A stretch of DNA of 64,000 bases from Merdimonas faecis (GTDB taxonomy: Bacteria; Bacillota; Clostridia; Lachnospirales; Lachnospiraceae), in assembly GCF_001754075.1 (NCBI RefSeq), contig NZ_MIEH01000014.1:1-64000 (forward strand), given 5' to 3'. The notes below the pieces were generated by a model that was not told where the DNA came from, made no database searches, and saw only the letters and a list, made by a program, of their open reading frames with translations. How positions within the stretch are numbered: position 1 is the stretch's first letter; each line of letters starts with the position of its first letter. The position numbers and the translations under genes are program-made. Shown piece after piece: positions 43,125 to 52,220 of this stretch.

Positions 43125-43958
43125 ATGAAAACAGACGAGCTGGCAAAACGGATATTGCTGCCGCGGGAGGCTTATACCGCGGCTGTAAAGGTGGAGATTT
43201 CACGGGAAGAGTATGTCCGGGAAAGAGAACTTTTTTATCAGGATATCAAGAGCTTTCTGGAGCGTTGGAAAGGAAAAGAAAAACGCTATACCTGGGCGCT
43301 TGCCTTTTACCTGCGCCTTTCGGCGGAGACATATGATAAATATCAGGAAGAAGGCATCCCGGACCAGGTATTTGACCAGACCTTTTATGACCTTACGATC
43401 TGGTGCAGAGAATGTTACCGCAAATATGGAGTCTATGGACTGGAAGAGCTGTGGTGGCTGGGGCAGTCTGTAAAGATGAAGCTGTTCAGGCTCGGGAGGC
43501 TCCAGTTTGAGCCCATCCGGGTAAAAGAGCCGCTGGAGGGGAACGGGATTCGGATCAGGGCCGGAACAAAAGGCCTGAATGTGCATATCCCGGAGGACGG
43601 GCCCTTGAAGTATGAAGCGTGTATCGAGTCTTTCCGTCAGGCAGAGCTCTTTTTTGCAGACAGAGAGGGTGATAGGCCGGAATTTTATATGTGCGATTCC
43701 TGGCTGCTGTCTCCGGCTTTGGAAGAACTGCTCCCTAAGACCAGCAATATCATCCGTTTTCAAAAACTGTTCCGGATCGTGAAAGTCCACTATACCTTTC
43801 CGCAGGCAGAACAGAGGATCTTCGGGGAAGTGCTGGAGGATAAGTCCGGATATCCGGAGAACACCTCGCTTCAGAAGAAAGCAAAAGCATACATATTGGA
43901 GGGGAAAGATCCGGGAATTGGAGTCGGTGTCATAGATGATGTCTATAGATACATGTAG
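43125..43958 (+). CDS. Acyltransferase-like protein of carbohydrate loci
   Basis: The 277-residue protein resembles clostridial 'acyltransferase domain-containing' proteins with a GNAT-like C-terminal half. Trp- and Tyr-rich N-terminal helices (WALAFYLRLSAETYDKYQEE) precede HIPEDGPLKYEACIESFRQA and FYMCDSWLLSPALEELLPK. Such genes often neighbour glycoside hydrolases and sugar ABC transporters. Here they lie between two permease tails and before a DUF4091 gene. Exact activity unknown. Confidence 0.65.
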   Translation: MKTDELAKRILLPREAYTAAVKVEISREEYVRERELFYQDIKSFLERWKGKEKRYTWALAFYLRLSAETYDKYQEEGIPDQVFDQTFYDLTIWCRECYRKYGVYGLEELWWLGQSVKMKLFRLGRLQFEPIRVKEPLEGNGIRIRAGTKGLNVHIPEDGPLKYEACIESFRQAELFFADREGDRPEFYMCDSWLLSPALEELLPKTSNIIRFQKLFRIVKVHYTFPQAEQRIFGEVLEDKSGYPENTSLQKKAKAYILEGKDPGIGVGVIDDVYRYM

Positions 43959-44027
43959 ATAATCATCATCTTTGTTATGTTCCAGAAACAATTTATCAAA
44001 GGAATGACTATGAGCGGCATAAAGTAA
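43959..44027 (+). pseudogene. C-terminal remnant of a second sugar permease
   Basis: Directly after the previous stop codon, in the same frame, the sequence encodes IIIFVMFQKQFIKGMTMSGI followed by Lys and TAA. This is the end of a MalG-type permease. It differs from the remnant at 42802-43116, which ends SKFKEGLTMGGVKG, so it derives from another gene. Confidence 0.7.
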
Positions 44028-44059
44028 AATATGTGGTATGAAAAGGAGAGGATATTTTG

Positions 44060-45730
44060 ATGCGCAGACAAACAGAAATTAATTATGAAATGAAGCTTTT
44101 AAGTTCCCTGGAGAAGGTATTCCAGGCCGAAACGCCGGTCTACAGGCCGGAATGCCTGGTATTAAGCGCCCTGTGGGACGAGACGGTGTCCTTCCAGGCT
44201 GCCTATACCGGGGACTGTTTTATGCGGGAGCGGCTTGAGGTGCGCGTGGTATCCGAGCTTGAAAAGTGGGTACGGGTGCGGACCGTGGAGCAGGTGCCGG
44301 TGGGACGGGCCACCAACGTGATCGTGGATGATAACTATCTGAAGACAACACCGGGGATGTATCCGGATCTTCTCAGGGATCTCCCGGAGGATCATAAGGT
44401 CATTGTCTGCTCGCATCAGTGGAGAAGTCTGTGGGTAGATGTGGAAGTGACGGAAGAAATCCCGGCAGGCGACTATGAGATTGAGATCCAGCTGCTAAAA
44501 GAAGGAGAGATTGTCTGCTCTGCGAAGATGAAGCTTCACGTCGTTGGGGTGACACTTCCTAAGCAGGAGATCATGCATACAGAATGGATGCATGCAGACT
44601 GCCTGGCGGATTATTATCATGTGGAGGTGTTCTCGGAGGAACACTGGCAGATCCTGGAAAATTTCTTTGCAGAGTATGTAAAGAGGGGCGGAAATATGAT
44701 GCTGGTGCCGCTGTTTACCTCCCCTCTGGATACGGCTGTGGGGCTGGAGCGGACCACGACCCAGCTTGTGGATGTAGAAGTAAAAGACGGCCAGTATATC
44801 TTTGGATTTGACCGGCTGAAGCGCTGGATCGATCTGTGCCGGAAATACGGGATTGAATATTTTGAGATGTCCCATCTGTTCTCTCAGTGGGGCGCTAAGT
44901 ATGCGCCCAAGGTGGTGGCAACGGTGGATGGAAAAGAAGAAAAGATCTTCGGCTGGCATACACCGGCGGTGGGCGAATATACAAACTTCCTCCACAGCTT
45001 TCTGCCAAGCCTTATTGAGAAGCTTAAGGAATGGGGGATCGCGGAGCACACCTATTTCCATATTTCCGATGAGCCAAGGGAGGAGCACCTGGAGAGCTAC
45101 AGGGCGGCAAAGGAATCTCTGGGAGATCTGCTTTCCGGATTTCATACCTTTGATGCTCTTTCAAGCTATGAGTTCTACCGGCACGGTCTGATCGACAAAC
45201 CGATCCCGGGGAACAATGAGATCGAAGAATTCCTGGAGCATGGCCTGACCGATATGTGGACCTATTACTGTACCGGGCAGTTCTATGAGGTGAGCAACCG
45301 GTTTATGTCCATGCCGTCCTTAAGAAACAGGATTTACGGCGTGCAGCTGTATAAATATGACATTATCGGGATTCTGCACTGGGGTTATAACTTTTACAAT
45401 ACTCAGTTTTCCATCGAGCATATCAATCCTTATGAAGTGACAGATGCCGGAAATGCGTTCCCGGCAGGGGATCCGTTTATTGTATATCCTGGAGCGGATG
45501 GCCATCCGGAGGAATCAATCCGTATGATGGTACATTATGAGGCGCTGACAGACCTTAGGGCATGTAAGCTTCTGGAAAGCCTGACATCTAAGGAGCATGT
45601 CATGGAACTGATCGAGGGAGATCTGGCAGAACCGTTGACCTTCCGCCGTTTCCCTAAGTCAGATATGTATCTTCTTACGCTTCGGAACCGGATAAACCGG
45701 GAGATTGAAAGGCTTACAGCGAAGGCGTAA
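44060..45730 (+). CDS. DUF4091 protein, glycoside-hydrolase-like
   Basis: The 556-residue protein matches DUF4091-type proteins, which have an N-terminal beta sandwich and a TIM-barrel-like domain. Visible segments include EHTYFHISDEPREEHLESYR, LTDMWTYYCTGQ and ILHWGYNFYNTQ, with acidic residues placed as in glycosidases. No signal peptide is visible, so it should be cytoplasmic. ATG 44060 follows AAAGGAGAGG; a TTG one codon earlier is less likely. It probably belonged to a sugar-uptake locus of which only permease tails remain. Confidence 0.75.
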   Translation: MRRQTEINYEMKLLSSLEKVFQAETPVYRPECLVLSALWDETVSFQAAYTGDCFMRERLEVRVVSELEKWVRVRTVEQVPVGRATNVIVDDNYLKTTPGMYPDLLRDLPEDHKVIVCSHQWRSLWVDVEVTEEIPAGDYEIEIQLLKEGEIVCSAKMKLHVVGVTLPKQEIMHTEWMHADCLADYYHVEVFSEEHWQILENFFAEYVKRGGNMMLVPLFTSPLDTAVGLERTTTQLVDVEVKDGQYIFGFDRLKRWIDLCRKYGIEYFEMSHLFSQWGAKYAPKVVATVDGKEEKIFGWHTPAVGEYTNFLHSFLPSLIEKLKEWGIAEHTYFHISDEPREEHLESYRAAKESLGDLLSGFHTFDALSSYEFYRHGLIDKPIPGNNEIEEFLEHGLTDMWTYYCTGQFYEVSNRFMSMPSLRNRIYGVQLYKYDIIGILHWGYNFYNTQFSIEHINPYEVTDAGNAFPAGDPFIVYPGADGHPEESIRMMVHYEALTDLRACKLLESLTSKEHVMELIEGDLAEPLTFRRFPKSDMYLLTLRNRINREIERLTAKA

Positions 45731-45762
45731 GAGGAAGATACAAAAGCGGTAAGGAGGAAAAA

Positions 45763-47823
45763 ATGGGAGAAACGAAGATTGTCAAAACAAGCTGTGCCGT
45801 CTGCGGGGCCTGCTGTGAGATTGACGCTTACGTAGAGGACGGGAAGCTGGTTTCTGTAGAAGGGGCGAAAAATACGCCGATGCAGGAAGGCGGTATGTGT
45901 GCGAAAGGTGTGGCGGCAGCTCAGTTTGAATACAACCCGGAGCGGATCCTGTATCCCATGAAGCGTATCGGAGAGAAGGGGGAGGGCAAGTTTGCCCGGA
46001 TCTCCTGGGATGAGGCCTACGATATGATTGCAGAAAATCTTCTGAAAGTGCGAAGGGAATATGGCCCGGAAGCGACAGTATTCTACGTGGGATATCCCAA
46101 GTGGTTCCGCCCGGCCATGCTCCGGTTTGCCAATCTGTATGGGTCGCCGAATTTCTGTACCGAGTCCAGCACCTGTTTCCAGGCGGCGGCGCTGGCGTGG
46201 AAGTCCATTTACGGAAACAGGATCTGCGGACCGGATCTTAATAATACAAAGACGCTTCTGATCTGGAGTTCCAATCTCTATCACTCGAAAACGACTACCA
46301 GCGGAAGCTATCAGGCGCTGAAAAAGCGAGGTGTCAAGATCATCGACGTGGATCCCAGGCATACGGTCACAGCCCATGATGCGGACCTGCATCTCCAGCT
46401 GATTCCGGGAACCGACGGAGCACTGGCGCTGTCCATGGCGCAGGTGATCATCGAGGAGGATCTTTATGACCATGACTTTGTAGAAAACTATGTATTTGGT
46501 TTCGAGGAATACCGGGAGTATGTACAGAAATTTCCTCCGGAAAAAGCCGAAAAGATCACCGGCGTTCCGGCTGATAAGATCCGCAGGGCGGCAAGACTTT
46601 ATGCAGGAAACGGTCCTGCATCCCTGATGTTCTCGGCATCGCCGATCGTACATCATATAAGCGGCGTGCAGAACTACCGGGCAGTCTTTTCCCTGATCGC
46701 CCTGACGGGAAATTATGACGTCGAAGGCGGCAACCGGACCCAGCCGGGACCTTTTTCTCCGGCAAATGAATTTGGAAAAGTGAAGCGTTATGACGGAAAG
46801 GAAGCTATCGGGCAGAAGGACTTTCCGGCCTGGTTTGATCTTCCGTGCCAGGAGGCCCAGTGTACCAGACTGGCGGATTATATCCTGGAGGAAGATCCGT
46901 ATCCGATCAAGGCTGTATTTTCTGCGGGAATGAACCACCGGATGTGGCCAAAGCCCGGACATCTTCTGGAAGCGTTAAAGAAGCTTGATTTCTATGTCAA
47001 TACAGACATGTTCTGGTCGGATGCATCGACAGTGGCGGATCTGGTGCTGCCAGCCTGCACGTCCTACGAGAGAGAGGAAGTACAGACGAAGCCTGGCGGA
47101 CGTTTTTTCTTCTCCAATCGGGTTGTGGAGCCTTTGGGAGAAGCGAAAAACGATATCGAGATCATCATGGAAGTGATGAAGCGGATGGGGCTTGAGGACG
47201 AAGTCCTCGCAAAAGGCTACGACGCATATATGCAGTATATCCTGGAGCCGTCCGGGCTTACTCTGGAAGAATTAAAGGCGCACCCGGAGGGAATGAAAGG
47301 GAAAAATCTGTATCCGCCGGCGGTAAAAACCTATGAAAGAGAGCCGTTTCATACCCCGTCCGGAAAGGTGGAGATCCGCTCCCTGGTATTGGAGCGGTAT
47401 AAAGACACCCATGGATACTCCGGTCTTCCGGTGTACCAGGACTTTCGGGAGATAGCGGGAGTCGATCAGAAGCAGTATCCGTTGATCCTGAATACAGGAA
47501 GCAGGAAGCCACAGTTTTTCCATTCCCGGGTTTACCGGATGCCCTGGCTTGCCGGGATTGAGGCAGAACCGATGGTGGAGATCCACCCGGAGGATGGAAA
47601 GAAGTATGGGATTGAAGACGGAGCAAAGGTCCGGGTGGTGTCGCCGGCAGGAGAAATGACCGGTGCAGCAGCCTACCATGTGGGCGGGAAACCGGGAGTG
47701 GTTTATATCTATCACGGCAGCCCCCATGGAGACGCTAATGAACTGATCGGGAAAGACTATCTGGATCCGATTTCCGGTTTCCCGGGATTCAAGAGTTATT
47801 TCTGCAGGATGGAGAGAGTATGA
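45763..47823 (+). CDS. Molybdopterin oxidoreductase catalytic subunit
   Basis: The 686-residue protein is of the DMSO-reductase superfamily. An N-terminal [4Fe-4S] site (CAVCGACCEIDAYV with a later Cys in GGMCAKG) is followed by cofactor-binding segments (IWSSNLYHSKTTTSG, IDVDPRHT) and the C-terminal domain (LILNTGSRKPQFFHSRVYRM). The candidate metal ligand is Cys in ESSTCFQAAA near residue 142. There is no twin-arginine signal, so it works in the cytoplasm. The substrate is unknown. The next gene overlaps by four bases and supplies electron transfer. Confidence 0.85.
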   Translation: MGETKIVKTSCAVCGACCEIDAYVEDGKLVSVEGAKNTPMQEGGMCAKGVAAAQFEYNPERILYPMKRIGEKGEGKFARISWDEAYDMIAENLLKVRREYGPEATVFYVGYPKWFRPAMLRFANLYGSPNFCTESSTCFQAAALAWKSIYGNRICGPDLNNTKTLLIWSSNLYHSKTTTSGSYQALKKRGVKIIDVDPRHTVTAHDADLHLQLIPGTDGALALSMAQVIIEEDLYDHDFVENYVFGFEEYREYVQKFPPEKAEKITGVPADKIRRAARLYAGNGPASLMFSASPIVHHISGVQNYRAVFSLIALTGNYDVEGGNRTQPGPFSPANEFGKVKRYDGKEAIGQKDFPAWFDLPCQEAQCTRLADYILEEDPYPIKAVFSAGMNHRMWPKPGHLLEALKKLDFYVNTDMFWSDASTVADLVLPACTSYEREEVQTKPGGRFFFSNRVVEPLGEAKNDIEIIMEVMKRMGLEDEVLAKGYDAYMQYILEPSGLTLEELKAHPEGMKGKNLYPPAVKTYEREPFHTPSGKVEIRSLVLERYKDTHGYSGLPVYQDFREIAGVDQKQYPLILNTGSRKPQFFHSRVYRMPWLAGIEAEPMVEIHPEDGKKYGIEDGAKVRVVSPAGEMTGAAAYHVGGKPGVVYIYHGSPHGDANELIGKDYLDPISGFPGFKSYFCRMERV

Positions 47824-48251
47824 TGAAAGTAAGGTTTGATCGAAATACATGTACCGGATGCTTTGCATGCTATGTGGCCTGTATCGCAGAGCATCACGGG
47901 CCGGAAGAAGCGGACGCCGGGAGTTTCCGCCGTGTGGAGAAAGTGACGGATCTGGCAGCCGGCTTTCAGAAAAATGTGTGCCCAGGCTGTATCCACTGCG
48001 GGAAGTGTATAAATGTCTGTCCATCCGGTGCTCTGTACCGGGAGGAAACTTATGGGCTGGTGCTGGCAGATAAAGAAAAGTGTACGGGATGCCGGGCCTG
48101 TGAGAGTGTCTGTCCCATGCAGGTGATCCGCTTTGACGAAGACGGAAAGGCAGAAAAGTGTGACGGATGCATCAGCCGCATAAAAGAGGGAAGAAAGCCG
48201 GCCTGTAAAAGCGTCTGCTGTACCGGTGCGATCCGGATGGAGGAGCGTTAG
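47820..48251 (+). CDS. Multi-cluster ferredoxin subunit (DmsB/HycB-like)
   Basis: The 143-residue protein carries four Cys groups: CTGCFACYVAC, CPGCIHCGKCINVCP, CTGCRACESVCP and CDGC with a distal CKSVCC. It matches the four-[4Fe-4S] electron-transfer subunits of molybdoenzymes. The ATGATGA overlap with the catalytic subunit indicates coupled translation. No membrane anchor subunit follows, so the complex is probably soluble and linked to another carrier. Confidence 0.9.
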   Translation: MMKVRFDRNTCTGCFACYVACIAEHHGPEEADAGSFRRVEKVTDLAAGFQKNVCPGCIHCGKCINVCPSGALYREETYGLVLADKEKCTGCRACESVCPMQVIRFDEDGKAEKCDGCISRIKEGRKPACKSVCCTGAIRMEER

Positions 48252-48253
48252 AG

Positions 48254-50014
48254 ATGAGAGAAATCGCAGGCTGTATCCTGGCGGGCGGAAAAAACCTGCG
48301 GATGGGTGGAGAGAAGAAGGTTTACCTTAAGTACCAGGGGGAGACATTCTTAGATCGGATCCGGGGGAATTTCAGGAATTTCCCCCGGATCTATCTGTCT
48401 GTGGAAGACAGAGGCAGATATCAGGAAGAGGGGATGATCCTGGTGGAAGATGAGGTCCCGGGCGCCGGTCCTATGGGCGGGATTGCCTCTGTGCTTAGGC
48501 GGTGCAGAGAGGATGCGGTTCTGGTGGCGCCCTGTGACATGATCTTCCTGTCGGAGGCATCCATAGAAAAGCTTAAGAGCGCCTACGAAGAGACCGGGAA
48601 GCCGGTGTTGTTTGAAGGAGAATTTCTGCCCCTGCCGGGCGTCTATACCAAAAGTATGCTGCCCCGGATGGAACGGCATCTGGAATCGGGAGATTATAGG
48701 CTTAAGAGTCTGTGGGAGAAGGAGGACTATGTGACGGTGAAAGGACCGGGAAAAGAGGAGCTTAGAAATATAAACAGGATCGAGGAATATCGGAAGCTTG
48801 CATGGATTCCGGCAAAAGAGGCGGCGGAGCTTTTGAAGAATGCCGCAGAAGAGATCTCGGAAACAGAAATGGTCAGCCTCAAGGAAGCGACGGGCAGGAT
48901 CCTTTCAGAGGATCTTGCGGCAAAGGAGGATCAGCCGCCGTTTCCCCGTTCTCCTCTTGACGGGTATGCGATCCGTTCCTGTGACAGCAGGGGCGCGTCC
49001 TGGAAGCGGCCGGTGCGCCTTAGCGTCACGGAAAAGATCTACGCCGGACAAATGGCGAAGCACCGCGTGGGAGAAGGAGAGGCGGTGAGGCTCATGACGG
49101 GCGCGCCTATCCCGGAAGGAGCGGATACGGTGATCCGTCAGGAGCATACAAAGCCTCTTGCAGATGGGATGGTAGAGATCTGCGAGGAATTAAAGCCCTG
49201 GCAGAATTACTGTCCTAAAGGCGAGGATTTCTGCAAAGGGACCGTCCTGCTGCGGGGAGGAAAACGGATGGATTTTGCGGCGGTCGGCATGGCGGCGGCC
49301 GCAGGATATGAGGAGGTTCCGGTAAAAAGAAGAGTCCGGGCGGCCGTCCTTGCCACCGGCGATGAGCTGCAGGAGCCAGGAGAGCCATTAAAGCCCGGCG
49401 GGATTTATAATTCTAACGGTTATCTCCTTGGAGCAAGACTTTCGGAATTAGGCGTGGAAGTGGAAAGAAGCGTCCGGCGGGCAGATGATACGGAAGCGAT
49501 CGCCGGATGGATCCGTGAAATGAGAGAGAAGGTGGATCTGATCCTTACCACAGGAGGCGTGTCTGTAGGGGAGAAGGATCTGATGCCGGAGGTGTTTGAG
49601 GCGCTGGGGATCCGAAAGCTTTTTCACGGCGTACAGGTGAAGCCGGGAGCGCCTACCATGGCAGGCATGTATGGAAATGTTCCGGTGATCGCTCTGTCCG
49701 GCAATCCCTTTGGTGCCATGGTGCATCTGGAACTTCTGGTGCGGCCGGTTCTGGAAAAGATGACAGGCAGCAGCTTTTATGCACCGGAGTATCGAAAGGG
49801 AGTCCTGGTCAGTGATTTTGTAAGACCTTGTGAGAGCCCACGTATTGTCCGTGCCCGGTGGGAAGACGGGCGGATATCATTTCCGGAGCAGCATGCATCC
49901 GGTGTGCTCGCTTCTCTTGGCGAATGTAACTGTCTGGCGGAGATAAAGGGCCGGAAAGAAGGCGTAAGGAAGGGAGAGACAATATGGGTCAGGATGCTTG
50001 CAAACAACCTTTGA
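48254..50014 (+). CDS. MobA-MoeA fusion, molybdenum cofactor maturation
   Basis: Residues about 1-185 are a MobA-type guanylyltransferase (GCILAGGKNLRMGGEKK, then GPMGGIASVL and APCDMIFLS), which makes the guanine dinucleotide form of the cofactor. Residues about 188-586 are MoeA, which inserts molybdate (FPRSPLDGYAIRS, LMTGAPIPEGADTVIR, LTTGGVSVGEKDLM, ALSGNPFGAMVHLEL). The fusion joins two late steps of the pathway in one chain. It lies three bases after the ferredoxin gene, so it is cotranscribed with the enzyme that needs the product. Confidence 0.92.
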   Translation: MREIAGCILAGGKNLRMGGEKKVYLKYQGETFLDRIRGNFRNFPRIYLSVEDRGRYQEEGMILVEDEVPGAGPMGGIASVLRRCREDAVLVAPCDMIFLSEASIEKLKSAYEETGKPVLFEGEFLPLPGVYTKSMLPRMERHLESGDYRLKSLWEKEDYVTVKGPGKEELRNINRIEEYRKLAWIPAKEAAELLKNAAEEISETEMVSLKEATGRILSEDLAAKEDQPPFPRSPLDGYAIRSCDSRGASWKRPVRLSVTEKIYAGQMAKHRVGEGEAVRLMTGAPIPEGADTVIRQEHTKPLADGMVEICEELKPWQNYCPKGEDFCKGTVLLRGGKRMDFAAVGMAAAAGYEEVPVKRRVRAAVLATGDELQEPGEPLKPGGIYNSNGYLLGARLSELGVEVERSVRRADDTEAIAGWIREMREKVDLILTTGGVSVGEKDLMPEVFEALGIRKLFHGVQVKPGAPTMAGMYGNVPVIALSGNPFGAMVHLELLVRPVLEKMTGSSFYAPEYRKGVLVSDFVRPCESPRIVRARWEDGRISFPEQHASGVLASLGECNCLAEIKGRKEGVRKGETIWVRMLANNL

Positions 50015-50433
50015 TTTACTGTATCTGCGGAGAGAAGAACAGCGGGAAGACCACGCTTGTCACAAAACTGATCCCGCTCCTTGCGGGGAGAGGGTGTCTT
50101 GTGGCTACGGTCAAGCATGACGGCCATGACTTTGAACCGGATGTGCCGGGAACCGACAGCTTCCGTCACAGGAAGGCGGGGGCCTATGGGACAGCAGTCT
50201 TTTCGGATCATCGTTTTCTGGTGACGAAGGAGTGCGAAGGGATCACAGAGCAAGAATTGTTTTTGCATTTTCCCGAAGCAGACATTATACTGGTAGAAGG
50301 GCTGAAACACAGCAGCTATCCTAAGTATGTCTGCGGCTATCCGGAAAAAGAGGCAGATGCGGCAAAGATCGCAGAAGAAATCTTAAGACTGCTGGAAGAA
50401 AAAAGAAGGCCCTGTGATAAGGGAGACAAATAG
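49984..50433 (+). CDS. mobB: MobB, molybdopterin-guanine dinucleotide accessory GTPase
   Basis: The 149-residue protein has the P-loop CGEKNSGKTTLVTKLIPLL and the MobB-specific TVKHDGHDFEPDVPGTDSFR, followed by ILVEGLKHSSYPK. MobB binds GTP and assists MobA. The ATG lies 31 bases inside the MobA-MoeA gene, behind AAGGAAGGGAGAG. The C-terminus is adjacent to the SfsA-MutY start with no gap. Confidence 0.9.
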   Translation: MGQDACKQPLIYCICGEKNSGKTTLVTKLIPLLAGRGCLVATVKHDGHDFEPDVPGTDSFRHRKAGAYGTAVFSDHRFLVTKECEGITEQELFLHFPEADIILVEGLKHSSYPKYVCGYPEKEADAAKIAEEILRLLEEKRRPCDKGDK

Positions 50434-52188
50434 ATGAAGTACGAAAATATCGAGCCGGGAATCTTTCGTTCCCGGCCCAATCGGTTTATTGCCAAGATAG
50501 AGATCCAGGGAAAAGAGGAAACGGTGCATGTGAAGAACACCGGCAGGTGCCGGGAGCTTTTACAGCCGGGGGCCTGTGTATATGTGGAGCGGGCGGGAAA
50601 TCCGGAGCGGAAGACGAAGTGGGATCTGATCGCGGTAAAAAAGGGAGAACGGATGATCAACATGGATTCCCAGGCGCCCAACCAGCTGGTGAAAGAATGG
50701 ATCGAGGAAGGAAATCTCTTCCGGAATGTGACGAAGATCCAGCCGGAGTATACCCATGGGAATTCACGGTTTGATCTGTATGTGGAAGCAGACGGGCAGA
50801 AAATCCTGATCGAGGTCAAGGGTGTGACCCTGGAAGAGGACGGCCGGGTACGTTTCCCGGACGCACCAAGCGACCGGGCGGTGAAGCATGTAGAAGAGCT
50901 GGCCGGAGCGGTGCAGGAGGGATGGCAGACATACGTGTTCTTTGTGATCCAGATGAAGGACGTCCGTTTCTTTACGCCGAACCGGGACACCCATCCGGAA
51001 TTTGCCAAGGCTCTGCTGCGCGCATCGGAAAAGGGGGTCAAGATCCTGGCCTATGACTGCCAGGTGTCAGAAGACGAGGTCCATATCAAAGATCCGGTGC
51101 CGGTGGTGCTGGAAGATCCGCTGCTGTATGAGATGGCAGAGCCATTGACCCGGTGGTACCGGGAAAATAAAAGAGAGCTTCCCTGGAGGCAGTCCCCGGA
51201 CGCCTACCGGGTGTGGGTGTCGGAGATCATGCTGCAGCAGACCAGAGTTGAGGCGGTGAAGCCTTATTATGAGAGGTTTCTGAAAAGACTTCCCACGGTC
51301 AGGGATCTGGCAAAAGCAGAAGAAGACGTTCTTTTAAAGCTCTGGGAAGGCCTTGGATACTATAACCGGGTCCGGAACATGCAAAAAGCTGCACAGCAGG
51401 TAATGATCGATCATAACGGAAAATTTCCGGAGACCTATGAGGAGATCCGTGCGTTAAAAGGAATCGGAAGTTATACGGCGGGAGCCATCAGCGCTTTTGC
51501 CTATGGGATCCCGAAGCCGGCGGTGGACGGCAATGTGCTGCGTGTCATATCCAGGCTCACCGGAAGCCGGGAGGATATCATGAAGCAGTCCGTCAGGAAG
51601 AAGATCGAGGAGGCGCTGGAGCATGTGATCCCGGAGGGAGAGGCCAGCGATTTTGACCAGGGGCTGATAGAACTTGGAGCCCTTGTCTGTGTGCCAAACG
51701 GAGAACCCCATTGCGGGGAATGTCCTCTTTCTCATCTGTGCAAAGCCAGAGAGCAGGGGCTGACAGGAGAGATTCCGGTGCGGAGCAAGGCAAAGCCAAG
51801 AAAAATAGAAAACCGTACGGTGCTCATCTTTAAAGACGGGCAGAAGCTTGCCGTCCGGAAGCGTCCTGGAAAGGGGCTTCTGGCGGGGCTTTATGAATTC
51901 CCGAATCTTTCGGGACATCTGTCCATGGATGAGGTGACTGCTTACAGCAAAGAAATCGGTCTTGCGCCCATTCGTATCCGGCCGCTTGAAAAGGCAAAAC
52001 ATATCTTCAGCCATATCGAGTGGCACATGACCGGATATGAAGTTATCGTGGATGAGCTGGAAAAGACGAATGAGAAAGGATTCCTGTTTGCCTTGCCGGA
52101 AGAGATCGGTAAAAAATATTCCATTCCGTCCGCGTTTGAGGTCTATGTCAAACATGCAGGGATCGAAAAGCCGGGGATGGAATCTTGA
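50434..52188 (+). CDS. SfsA-MutY fusion
   Basis: Residues about 1-228 match SfsA, a DNA/RNA-binding nuclease-like protein (FIAKIEIQGKEETVHVKNTG, YTHGNSRFDLYV, ILIEVKGVTLE). Residues about 235-584 are an A/G-specific adenine glycosylase: catalytic Glu in VSEIMLQQTRVE, the GIGSYTAGAI hairpin, the catalytic Asp in AVDGNVLRV, and Cys ligands in CVPNGEPHCGECPLSHLC. The C-terminal NUDIX-like domain ends EWHMTGYEVIVDEL. MutY removes adenine mispaired with 8-oxoguanine. The frame is uninterrupted. It starts immediately after MobB and overlaps the lar promoter at its end. Confidence 0.9.
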   Translation: MKYENIEPGIFRSRPNRFIAKIEIQGKEETVHVKNTGRCRELLQPGACVYVERAGNPERKTKWDLIAVKKGERMINMDSQAPNQLVKEWIEEGNLFRNVTKIQPEYTHGNSRFDLYVEADGQKILIEVKGVTLEEDGRVRFPDAPSDRAVKHVEELAGAVQEGWQTYVFFVIQMKDVRFFTPNRDTHPEFAKALLRASEKGVKILAYDCQVSEDEVHIKDPVPVVLEDPLLYEMAEPLTRWYRENKRELPWRQSPDAYRVWVSEIMLQQTRVEAVKPYYERFLKRLPTVRDLAKAEEDVLLKLWEGLGYYNRVRNMQKAAQQVMIDHNGKFPETYEEIRALKGIGSYTAGAISAFAYGIPKPAVDGNVLRVISRLTGSREDIMKQSVRKKIEEALEHVIPEGEASDFDQGLIELGALVCVPNGEPHCGECPLSHLCKAREQGLTGEIPVRSKAKPRKIENRTVLIFKDGQKLAVRKRPGKGLLAGLYEFPNLSGHLSMDEVTAYSKEIGLAPIRIRPLEKAKHIFSHIEWHMTGYEVIVDELEKTNEKGFLFALPEEIGKKYSIPSAFEVYVKHAGIEKPGMES

Positions 52189-52214
52189 CGAAGGCCTGAC
52201 TTTTATGGTAAAAT
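52185..52214 (+). promoter_or_regulatory. Promoter of the lar operon
   Basis: TTGACG (52185-52190) and TAAAAT (52209-52214) are spaced by 18 bases. The -35 box overlaps the stop codon of the SfsA-MutY gene. Transcription should begin near 52221, leaving a leader of about 185 bases. Confidence 0.6.
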
Positions 52215-52220
52215 CAGGAA

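Noticed and set aside
45535-46962. Long open frame on the minus strand (475 codons)
   Set aside because: It lies antisense to the molybdopterin oxidoreductase and DUF4091 genes and gives a low-complexity, His/Arg-rich product with no motif; it reflects codon bias of the real genes.
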